Of a stretch of DNA of 64,000 nucleotides, positions 55,260-62,713 are shown piece after piece (position 1 is the stretch's first letter; every line of letters begins with the position of its first letter). Source of the DNA: Modicisalibacter radicis (lineage in GTDB: Bacteria; Pseudomonadota; Gammaproteobacteria; Pseudomonadales; Halomonadaceae); NCBI RefSeq assembly GCF_900961225.1, contig NZ_CAAHFN010000022.1:62001-126000 (forward strand), given 5' to 3'. Below the pieces are notes generated by a model that did no database searches, was not told the origin of the DNA, and saw only the letters and a list, made by a program, of their open reading frames with translations. Position numbers and translations under genes: made by a program.

Positions 55260-57007
55260 GGCGCCCGGCGAAGGCCGCCCTGTTGCGGCTGGCTTTCAGC
55301 CTGGCGCTGCTCGCGGCGTTGCTGGCCTGGCTGGATGTCGCGGCGCTCGTCGCCGAGATCGGCAATCTGGCGCCCGGCTGGGCGCTCGTCGCGCTGCTGC
55401 TGACGCTGCCGCAGGTGGCGATCTCAGCATGGCGCTGGCGTTTCACCGCCCGGCTGCTGGGCCTGCCGCTGTCGCGACGCGCGGCCTTCGCCGACTACTA
55501 CCTGGCGACCTTTCTCAACCAGTTGCTGCCCGGCGGCGTGATGGGCGACGTGACCCGCGCCTGGCGTCATGCCAGCGCCAGCGGCGCGCGCCGCCCGGCG
55601 ATCCGCTCGGTGATCATCGAGCGGGTCTCGGGCCAACTGGTGCTGTGGCTGATCGCCCTGCTGGCACTGGCCATGCCGATCTGGCATGCGCCGCTGAACC
55701 AGACCGGCCACGCCGTCATGGCGATGCTGACGGCCGTCGACGGCCGCACCTGGATAACGATGACGGTCGTCGTGTCCGCAGCGGCGTTGCTGCTCATCAG
55801 GCCGGGCCGGCGCCAGCCGGCTATCGTCAAGCGACTGGCGCAACGACTGACGGCCGGCCTGGGGCACGATCTCGCCCGCACCCTGACCGACACCCGGGCG
55901 TGGCCACGTCAGCTGCTCGCCTCCCTGCTGGTGGTGGCCAGCTATATCGCGGTCTATAGCTGCGCGGCCAGGGCGATCGGCACCGATATCGCGTTCACCA
56001 CCCTACTGGCCCTGATTCCGCCGGTGCTGCTGGCCATGGCATTGCCGCTGTCGGTAGCGGGCTGGGGGCTGCGCGAGGGCGCCGCGGCGCTGGTCTGGGC
56101 CGGTGTCGGGTTGCCCGCCGAACAGGGCGTGGCGATCTCGATGGCCTATGGCTTGCTGGTCCTGGTCTCGAGCCTGCCCGGCGGCGCGTTCCTGTTGCGC
56201 GGCCGCACCCGCTCAGGCATCCAGCAGGCGCAGGTCGAACAGCGTGTCGTCGCCGCAGCAGAAACAGCGCGACGGCGGACGGCGCGCCCGGTCGAGACTG
56301 TCGATCGGCGGCAAGGCCAGCCCGGGGCGCCCGGAGCCGATCAGCAGCGGCGCCACCAGCAGGTGCAGGCGGTGCAGCACGTCGGCGTCGACGAAGCGCG
56401 ACACGGTCACGCCGCCGCCCTCGATCAGCACACGCCGGAGCCCGCGCTCGGCCAATGCGGCCAGGATCGCCTCCGGGCTGGCGCCGGCCGGACCGGCGGG
56501 CAACTCGAAACGCTCGACGTGGCGGCCGACACCGGTCAGGACGGGCGCACCCTGGCCGACCAGATGCAGCGTGGGCACCTCGCCGGACTGGAAGACGCGG
56601 TGCGAGGCGGCGAGCCGGCCGCGCGGATCGAGGATAACCCGACACGGATTGCGTCCCTCGACATGGCGCACGCTGAGCTGTGGGTCGTCGGCGGCGACGG
56701 TACCGGCGCCGACCAGCACGCCATCGACCAGCGCGCGCAGGCGATGCAGGTGAACGCGACTGGCGAGGCCGTTGATGTAGTGCGAGGCGCCGTTGTGGGT
56801 GGCGATGCGCCCATCGAGACTCTGGCCGAGCTGGGCGATCGCCAGCCCGCCGCGACGAGCCACCAGCGGCAGCAGACAATCGAGCAGCTCGCGGCAGGCA
56901 ACGGGCAGTTCGCCGAGGTCGCCTTGCCGGGAACTCTGCCAGGCGCCGCCCCGAGCGACCCGCAGGCTCAGCGAGCCGCTGCTCAGGGTCGCGGTGGCCG
57001 TCACTGA
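55256..57007 (+). CDS. Flippase-like (LPG synthase TM domain) membrane protein with anomalous long 3' end
   Basis: Starts at GTG 55256. The first ~320 residues are an eight-helix UPF0104/lysylphosphatidylglycerol synthase-type domain: NQLLPGGVMGDVTRAWRH, SVIIERVSGQLVLWLIAL, PLSVAGWGLREGAAALVW and VLVSSLPGGAFLLRGR. Such proteins are proposed lipid-linked-intermediate flippases. The family normally ends there (about 56215), but no stop occurs in this frame until 57007, so the last ~260 codons lie antisense to the RibD-like gene. A lost stop or sequencing error is likely. Confidence 0.7.
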   Translation: MRRPAKAALLRLAFSLALLAALLAWLDVAALVAEIGNLAPGWALVALLLTLPQVAISAWRWRFTARLLGLPLSRRAAFADYYLATFLNQLLPGGVMGDVTRAWRHASASGARRPAIRSVIIERVSGQLVLWLIALLALAMPIWHAPLNQTGHAVMAMLTAVDGRTWITMTVVVSAAALLLIRPGRRQPAIVKRLAQRLTAGLGHDLARTLTDTRAWPRQLLASLLVVASYIAVYSCAARAIGTDIAFTTLLALIPPVLLAMALPLSVAGWGLREGAAALVWAGVGLPAEQGVAISMAYGLLVLVSSLPGGAFLLRGRTRSGIQQAQVEQRVVAAAETARRRTARPVETVDRRQGQPGAPGADQQRRHQQVQAVQHVGVDEARHGHAAALDQHTPEPALGQCGQDRLRAGAGRTGGQLETLDVAADTGQDGRTLADQMQRGHLAGLEDAVRGGEPAARIEDNPTRIASLDMAHAELWVVGGDGTGADQHAIDQRAQAMQVNATGEAVDVVRGAVVGGDAPIETLAELGDRQPAATSHQRQQTIEQLAAGNGQFAEVALPGTLPGAAPSDPQAQRAAAQGRGGRH

Positions 57008-57070
57008 CCAATCTTCATCGAGCGCCAGGCGGATGCACTGCCAGGCCTCGTCGATACAGGAGTCGCTCAT
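56213..57070 (-). CDS. RibD C-terminal (dihydrofolate-reductase-like) reductase
   Basis: 285 residues from ATG 57070 (MSDSCIDEAWQ; GGAGAAGAG upstream). Residues ~1-85 are not recognised; ~85-285 form the RibD_C reductase fold: GLAIAQLGQSLDGRIA, LVDGVLVGAGTVAADDPQLSVR, RRVLIEGGGVTVSRFVDA and LLVAPLLIGSGRPGL. No deaminase domain. It would reduce the ribosyl side chain of a GTP-derived pyrimidine. Divergent from the ribA-like gene. Confidence 0.85.
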   Translation of the reverse strand: MSDSCIDEAWQCIRLALDEDWSVTATATLSSGSLSLRVARGGAWQSSRQGDLGELPVACRELLDCLLPLVARRGGLAIAQLGQSLDGRIATHNGASHYINGLASRVHLHRLRALVDGVLVGAGTVAADDPQLSVRHVEGRNPCRVILDPRGRLAASHRVFQSGEVPTLHLVGQGAPVLTGVGRHVERFELPAGPAGASPEAILAALAERGLRRVLIEGGGVTVSRFVDADVLHRLHLLVAPLLIGSGRPGLALPPIDSLDRARRPPSRCFCCGDDTLFDLRLLDA

Positions 57071-57151
57071 CTCTTCTCCGGGAGGTGCGTCGCGACTCAT
57101 CATGCGCAGCGCGCGGTAGCGGGGCAACCCCGCCGCGACAAGGAGACGCTC

Positions 57152-58318
57152 ATGCATCAGGTTGAACGCGCACTCTTCGATATCCGCCGGGGACTGCCGG
57201 TGCTCCTTCGCGACACCGCGGAATCGGTGCTCGTCCAGCCGCTCGAGAGCCTCGACGATCGCGCCCTCGAGCGCCTGGTCGCCAACGCCGGCAGCGAGCC
57301 GGGGCTGGTGCTAAGCCGCCATCGCCTGGCGTTGCTCGGCCGCCCGATAAGCGCCCAGAGCGCACGCCTGCCACTCATGCCTTGCGAGCTCGACGATCTC
57401 ACCCGCCTCAACGCGCTGGCGTTCGGCCAGCACGGGCCGACAGCCACCCCGGCCCCGATCGCTGCCAGCCGCGCCGATCATGCCGCCCTGACGTTGATGC
57501 GCCGCGCGCTGCTGATCCCCGCCGCGCTGACCACCCGGGTCGCCCCGCATGCCGAGGAAACGATCCGCGCACTGATCGACGACGATACGCTGCTGGCCAT
57601 CGATGCCACCGATGCGGGGCGTTGCTTCGAGAACGCCGACGGCATGCTCAAGCCGGTCAGCGAGGCGCGAATTCCGTTGGCCGAGGCACCCGAGAGCCGC
57701 TTCATCCTGTTTCGCGAGCCGGACGGCCTGCGCGAGCACCTGGCGATCGTGATCGGTGATACCGCACACTGGCCGGAGACCGTCCCGCTGCGCCTGCATT
57801 CGGCCTGCCTGACCGGCGACCTGTTCGGTAGCCTGCGCTGCGACTGCGGCGAACAGTTGCGCAACGCCGTCGCCGAGATCCACGCGCTGGGCGGCGGCGT
57901 ACTGCTGTATCTGGCCCAGGAGGGGCGCGGTATCGGCCTGGCCAACAAGCTGCGCGCCTACAGCCTGCAGGACGAAGGCCTCGACACGCTGGACGCCGAC
58001 CAGGTGCTGGGCTTCGGCGAGGATGAACGCCGCTACGGGGTCGCCGTCGACATGCTCGCCGCGCTGAATATCCAGCGCGTGCAGTTGCTCACCAACAATC
58101 CGGTCAAGATCGCCGCGCTGGTCGAGGGTGGCATCGATGTAGTCGATCGCCAGGCGCTCTACGGCCGGCTCACCGCCGAGAACCGCCGCTACCTGAGCGC
58201 CAAGGCCAGCCGGGGCGGGCATCTGCTGGACGAGCTGATGAGCGGTGACCCCGACGATGCCCTGGGCAGCAACTGCGACGATATCGGCATCGGTCAGTCG
58301 GGGTCACGGCGGGCCTGA
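57152..58318 (+). CDS. GTP cyclohydrolase II with an N-terminal extension
   Basis: 388 residues. The C-terminal half is GTP cyclohydrolase II: RLHSACLTGDLFGSLRCDCGEQL (three zinc Cys), LYLAQEGRGIGLANKLRAY, GFGEDERRYGVAVDML and LLTNNPVKI. The first ~190 residues are not DHBP synthase and not recognised. AAGGAG precedes the ATG; a GCGGGG/CCCCGC hairpin (57119-57133) lies just upstream. Probably the committed enzyme of the cluster and not the housekeeping ribA. Confidence 0.88.
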   Translation: MHQVERALFDIRRGLPVLLRDTAESVLVQPLESLDDRALERLVANAGSEPGLVLSRHRLALLGRPISAQSARLPLMPCELDDLTRLNALAFGQHGPTATPAPIAASRADHAALTLMRRALLIPAALTTRVAPHAEETIRALIDDDTLLAIDATDAGRCFENADGMLKPVSEARIPLAEAPESRFILFREPDGLREHLAIVIGDTAHWPETVPLRLHSACLTGDLFGSLRCDCGEQLRNAVAEIHALGGGVLLYLAQEGRGIGLANKLRAYSLQDEGLDTLDADQVLGFGEDERRYGVAVDMLAALNIQRVQLLTNNPVKIAALVEGGIDVVDRQALYGRLTAENRRYLSAKASRGGHLLDELMSGDPDDALGSNCDDIGIGQSGSRRA

Positions 58319-59112
58319 AAGTCGGCGATGTCGAGCGTGCGGGTTTCGTCGAGCAGGCGCACCAGCCGCCCCGCGTAGTGGCTCACCAGCCGCTCGCCGA
58401 GCGCGGCGTCGGCAAGCCGGGCATTGCCCACCACTCCGCCGGGGTGCAGGTCCTCGGCCATCCAGGCAAACGCCGCCTCGCCCTCGGGGCCCAGCAGCCC
58501 ACCGCGCGCGGCCAGTGCCTCGCCGCGTGAGGGCGGGTGAGCCAGCGCATCGCCGCGAACCTTGTGGGGTGCCAGATACAGCATGATCGCCGTCTCCAGC
58601 GCGCCGCCATGCAGGCCGTGGCGCAGCTCCTCGGCCGGCAGCCCCGCGGCGGGCGGAGCAAAGCGCATGTAGTGCGCCTTGACCACCAGCATGCCCCAGC
58701 GTCGGCGCAGCTTGAGCGCCGCCAGATCCATCACCGCGTTGTTGCCGCCGTGGCTGTTGAACAGTACCAGCCGCCGCACACCGGCGCGGGCCAGGGCGTC
58801 GCCGTGGGCTTCGATCACCGCCATGGCGGTTTCGGGGGGCAGGCTGAGCGTGCCCGGGAACGCCGTATGCTCGTCGCTGGCACCCACGGCGACGGACGGC
58901 AGCACGAGCAGCGGAAAGCCGGCGGGCAGGCGCTCGCGCGCGGCGTCGAGCAGGCCCTGGCCGATGGTCAGGTCGGTGGACAGCGGCAGGTGGCCGCCAT
59001 GCTGTTCGATCGCCGCCAGCGGCAGCACGGCGACACTCTCGGCGGTGACTTGCGCGGCCAGCTCCCGACTGGTCAACTCCTGCCAGTCCTGGCCCTGACG
59101 ACGGTCGCTCAT
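58294..59112 (-). CDS. Creatininase/ArfB-family amidohydrolase
   Basis: 272 residues. Metal ligands of the family are visible: LPLAAIEQHGGHLPLSTD (Glu, His, Asp), NSHGGNNAVMD (His) and GLHGGALETAIML (Glu). Relatives include creatinine amidohydrolase, MftE and archaeal ArfB, which deformylates a GTP-derived pyrimidine. Its place beside GTP cyclohydrolase II makes a pyrimidine amide substrate plausible (inferred). Its 3' end overlaps the ribA-like gene by 25 nt. Confidence 0.85.
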   Translation of the reverse strand: MSDRRQGQDWQELTSRELAAQVTAESVAVLPLAAIEQHGGHLPLSTDLTIGQGLLDAARERLPAGFPLLVLPSVAVGASDEHTAFPGTLSLPPETAMAVIEAHGDALARAGVRRLVLFNSHGGNNAVMDLAALKLRRRWGMLVVKAHYMRFAPPAAGLPAEELRHGLHGGALETAIMLYLAPHKVRGDALAHPPSRGEALAARGGLLGPEGEAAFAWMAEDLHPGGVVGNARLADAALGERLVSHYAGRLVRLLDETRTLDIADFQARRDPD

Positions 59113-59240
59113 GGCGTCTCCTCATGGACGAAAGTTGGGGCGGCGTTGGCGGATTGTCATCGTCGCTGTGTCAGGATAGATCACAGCGCGCCCGGCTTCG
59201 CCAGCGGCGCGGATTCGCCACCCCCTTGCCGGAGCCTGCC

Positions 59241-60809
59241 ATGCTGGAAGTCATCTGTCTGTCGTTCGCCTTCGTGCTGGGCCTGGCGGCAAGGCGCTGC
59301 GGCCTGCCGGCGCTGATCGGCTTCCTGGCGGCGGGCTTTCTGATCAATCCGCTGGGCAACTCCTTGTCGCTGCCGGCCTCGACCCCGGCGGTGCTCGACC
59401 ATGTCGCCCACCTCGGCGTCCTGCTGCTGCTGTTCACCGTCGGCCTGAAACTCAAGCTCAAGAGCCTCGCCCAGCCCGAGGTGGTCGGCGGCGGGCTGGT
59501 GCACTTCGCTCTGACCGTGGGCGTTTTCGCGCCGGGGCTGCACTGGCTGGGCGGCATCGCCTGGGGACCCGCGCTGCTGCTGGCGATTGCCCTGGCGTTC
59601 TCGAGCACCGTGCTGTCGGCCAAGAGCCTCGAGTCGCGTCGTGAATTGCGCGCCTTCCACGGCCGCGTGGCGATCGGCATCCTGATCATCCAGGATCTTA
59701 TCGCGCTGTTCGTGCTGGCGTTCTCCAGCGGCCAAGTGCCCTCCCCCTGGGCGTTGCTGCTGCTCGGCCTGCCACTGCTGCGGCCACTGTTTCATTGGCT
59801 GATCGATATCAGCGGCCATGACGAACTGCTGCTGCTGATGGGCCTGGTGCTGGCCGTGGTGGTCGGCGGCGCCGGGTTTTCCGCGCTGGGGCTGTCGGGC
59901 GAGGTCGGCGCGCTGGTGCTGGGCGCGCTGGTGGCAGGTCATCCACGCGCCCAGGAACTGGGCAAGTCATTGTGGGGGCTCAAGGAACTGTTCCTGGTCG
60001 GCTTCTTCCTCAAGATCGGCATGTCGGGGCTGCCCGACTGGCAGGCGCTCGGCTTCGCCGTGGCATTCACCGCGCTGCTGCCGCTCAAGGCGGCGCTGTT
60101 CTTCTTCCTGCTGATCCTGTTTCGGCTGCGCGCTCGCAACGCCTTCCAGTCCACCGTCAGCCTGACCAGCTACAGCGAGTTCGGTCTGATCGTCGCCGCC
60201 TCGCTGGTGCCGGATGCGCTGGTCGGTCTGGCGCTCGCCGTGGCGCTGTCGTTCCTGGTCGCCGCGCCGCTGCAGCGCAACGCCCATGCGCTGTTCGCCC
60301 GCTTCGAGCCATGGCTGCTGCGCTTCGAGACCCGCGCCTGGCACCCCGACGAGCAGCCCGCCTCGCTGGGCGATGCCCGCGTGCTGATCCTGGGCATGGG
60401 GCGCACCGGCACCGCCGCCTACGACCGGCTGTGCGAGGACGACACGCGCCTCATCGGCATCGACGCCGACCCCAGTCGGGTCGAACGCCACAGCCGCGCC
60501 GGCCGCCACGTGGTCTACGCCGATGGCGAGGACATCGGCTTCTGGCACAGCATCGACCTCGACACCATCGAGGTGGCGGTGCTCACCCTGCCCGATGCCG
60601 AGTCGAAGATCTTCGCCACCCGCCAGCTACGCCAGCATGGCTTCGTCGGGACGATCGTCGCGCACAGCCTCTACGAGGACGAGGCCGAGGCCATCCGCGG
60701 CGCCGGCGCCAATCAGACCTACCTGACCATGCACGAGGCCGGCCTGGGGCTGGCCGAGCATGTCCGTCAAGGGCTCATCGAACGCCCCCGGTTGCCCGAT
60801 CCGTCATGA
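59241..60809 (+). CDS. CPA2 cation/proton antiporter with TrkA-N domain (KefB/YbaL-like)
   Basis: 522 residues. About 12 helices (1-385) with GFLAAGFLINPLG, FTVGLKLKLKSL and FSSTVLSAKSLE, then a cytoplasmic Rossmann RCK/TrkA-N domain beginning RVLILGMGRTGTAAYDRL (about 390). Exchanges K+ or Na+ for H+. GGAG lies six bases before ATG 59241. No KefF/KefG partner is adjacent. Confidence 0.9.
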   Translation: MLEVICLSFAFVLGLAARRCGLPALIGFLAAGFLINPLGNSLSLPASTPAVLDHVAHLGVLLLLFTVGLKLKLKSLAQPEVVGGGLVHFALTVGVFAPGLHWLGGIAWGPALLLAIALAFSSTVLSAKSLESRRELRAFHGRVAIGILIIQDLIALFVLAFSSGQVPSPWALLLLGLPLLRPLFHWLIDISGHDELLLLMGLVLAVVVGGAGFSALGLSGEVGALVLGALVAGHPRAQELGKSLWGLKELFLVGFFLKIGMSGLPDWQALGFAVAFTALLPLKAALFFFLLILFRLRARNAFQSTVSLTSYSEFGLIVAASLVPDALVGLALAVALSFLVAAPLQRNAHALFARFEPWLLRFETRAWHPDEQPASLGDARVLILGMGRTGTAAYDRLCEDDTRLIGIDADPSRVERHSRAGRHVVYADGEDIGFWHSIDLDTIEVAVLTLPDAESKIFATRQLRQHGFVGTIVAHSLYEDEAEAIRGAGANQTYLTMHEAGLGLAEHVRQGLIERPRLPDPS

Positions 60810-60909
60810 AATCGTCGCCGCGGGGCGGCTTTTCTCCGGTCGGGGCTTGCCAGCGCTCCAGCAAGCCGTTGCAATGGTGGTTTCGCGCACCGCCCGCAGG
60901 AGGGTCTCA

Positions 60910-61908
60910 ATGAAGCCCCAAGCGCCCCCCGTACCGCGCACGACACAAGGGCATTTGCGCCGCGTCGGTGTGGAAATCGAATTCGCGGCGCTCGCACCGG
61001 TGGCGGCCGCCGAACTGGTGCAGGATCGTTTCGGTGGCGATATCCGTCAGCTCAACCCCCACCGCTTCAAGGTCGAGGGCACCCGCTGGGGCGATTTCAC
61101 CGTCGAGCTCGACGCCAAGTACGCCCATCCCGACGACAAGGTGCTGGAAAGGACCCAGGCCAGCGGCGACGCCGATTGGCAGCGCCTGCGCGCCGAACTT
61201 CACAACCGCACCCGGGCGCTGATCGGCGACGCGGTGTCCGGCGTGGTGCCGACCGAGATCGTCTGCCCGCCGATCCCCTGGCTGTCGCTGGGCGAGCTCG
61301 ACTCGCTGTTCGACGCCCTGCGCCTGCAAGGCGCCCGCGACACCCGCGACAGCCTGCTCTATGCGTTCGGCCTGCACCTCAATCCCGAAGTGCCGAGCAC
61401 CGGCACCGAGAGCCTGCTCGCCCACCTGCGCGCGTACATGATCCTCGCCGAGTGGCTGCGCGAGGAGATCGACATCGACATCACCCGCGAGGTGCTGCCG
61501 CACGCCAATCCGTTCCATCGCGACTACGCCCTGCAGGTGCTCGACCCGGGCTATCGACCCGACCTGACGACCCTGGTCAGGGACTATGCCGTCGCCAACC
61601 CGTCGCGCAACCGTGAACTCGACCTGTTCCCGCTGTTCGCCTTCCTGCAGCCCGACACGCTATCCGGACTGCTCGGCGACGAACGCATCAAGCCACGCCC
61701 GACCTACCATTACCGCCTGCCCAACGCCCAGTTCGCGCAGCCCGACTGGAGCGTGGTCGCCGAGTGGAACCGCTGGGTCGAGGTGGAACGCCTGGCCGCC
61801 GACGAGACACTGCTCGCCGAACGCAGCGCAGCCTATCTCGCCCACCATCGACGAATACCGCTCTCGCGCTGGCTGGATCGCCTTCGCGAATGGATGAAGG
61901 AAGCATGA
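60910..61908 (+). CDS. Amidoligase (COOH-NH2 ligase, GCS-like)
   Basis: 332 residues of the amidoligase branch of the glutamine-synthetase/GCS fold: RRVGVEIEFAAL (metal-binding Glu), FTVELDAKY and YAFGLHLNPEVPS in the active site. Members are predicted to make amide bonds in small peptides or tagged metabolites using ATP. The stop overlaps the next gene by 4 nt. Substrates unknown. Confidence 0.82.
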   Translation: MKPQAPPVPRTTQGHLRRVGVEIEFAALAPVAAAELVQDRFGGDIRQLNPHRFKVEGTRWGDFTVELDAKYAHPDDKVLERTQASGDADWQRLRAELHNRTRALIGDAVSGVVPTEIVCPPIPWLSLGELDSLFDALRLQGARDTRDSLLYAFGLHLNPEVPSTGTESLLAHLRAYMILAEWLREEIDIDITREVLPHANPFHRDYALQVLDPGYRPDLTTLVRDYAVANPSRNRELDLFPLFAFLQPDTLSGLLGDERIKPRPTYHYRLPNAQFAQPDWSVVAEWNRWVEVERLAADETLLAERSAAYLAHHRRIPLSRWLDRLREWMKEA

Positions 61909-62606
61909 AAGGACGCATGAAAAGACGCCCCCTGATCGGCATCACCACCTCGGATCACAAGAGCAAGCTGGCCTGGTACTGCGATTGCCTGGCGGTGTGG
62001 CGGGCCGGCGGTCGGCCGGTGCGCCTGTCCCCGGCCCGCCCCGACGGAACGCGCCTCGACGGGTTGATCGTCGGCGGCGGCGACGATATCGGCGCCCAGC
62101 TCTACGGCGACGAGATGAAGCTCGACGTGCGCGTCGATCCCGAGCGCGACACCCTCGAGCTGGAACTGCTCACGCGGCTGGTACCGGACGGCTGCCCGGT
62201 GCTGGGCATCTGTCGCGGCTCGCAGATCATCAACGTGTTTCTCGGCGGTACGCTGTTCAGCGACATCTACGCCACCTACGGGCACATCAAGCCACGCCGC
62301 ACGGTGCTGCCGCGCAAGACCGTCGATGTGGTCGAGGGCAGCCGGCTGCACGACATCCTGCGCGTCAACTGGTGCCAGGTGAACAGCCTGCACCACCAGG
62401 CCATCGATGCCACCGGTCACGGCATCGATGTCGTCGCCCGCGATCGCGACGGGCTGGTCCAGGGCATCGAGAGCCGACATCACGACTTCCTGATCGGCGT
62501 GCAGTGGCATCCCGAATTCCTGGTCTTCAACCGCCCGCAGCAGCGCCTTGTTCGCGCGCTGGTCGAACACGCCGCCCGCTACGCCGAGCGCGAGGCCAGC
62601 GCCTGA
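61905..62606 (+). CDS. Class I glutamine amidotransferase-like hydrolase (PuuD type)
   Basis: 233 residues. The nucleophile Cys is in GICRGSQIINVFLGG and the catalytic His/Glu in GVQWHPEFL; QVNSLHHQAID is typical of gamma-glutamyl-GABA hydrolase PuuD. ATGA overlap with the amidoligase; a second start is at 61917. It may hydrolyse or process a gamma-glutamyl amide made by the amidoligase (inferred). Confidence 0.87.
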   Translation: MKGRMKRRPLIGITTSDHKSKLAWYCDCLAVWRAGGRPVRLSPARPDGTRLDGLIVGGGDDIGAQLYGDEMKLDVRVDPERDTLELELLTRLVPDGCPVLGICRGSQIINVFLGGTLFSDIYATYGHIKPRRTVLPRKTVDVVEGSRLHDILRVNWCQVNSLHHQAIDATGHGIDVVARDRDGLVQGIESRHHDFLIGVQWHPEFLVFNRPQQRLVRALVEHAARYAEREASA

Positions 62607-62713
62607 CATCGTGTCTTGCCCCTCTGCGCCGGCCTTCGACCATCGTCGGCTCTCATCGCGGGGCGCCTCTCGCCTAGTCTGGAAGCACCAACAACGACAA
62701 GAGATGCCGCCCG

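Noticed and set aside
50855-59112. Simple riboflavin or queuosine operon
   Set aside because: RibB/RibE and QueC/QueE/QueF are absent, the RibD deaminase domain is missing and the PTPS-like protein lacks QueD catalytic residues, while transferase and lipid-type genes are present.
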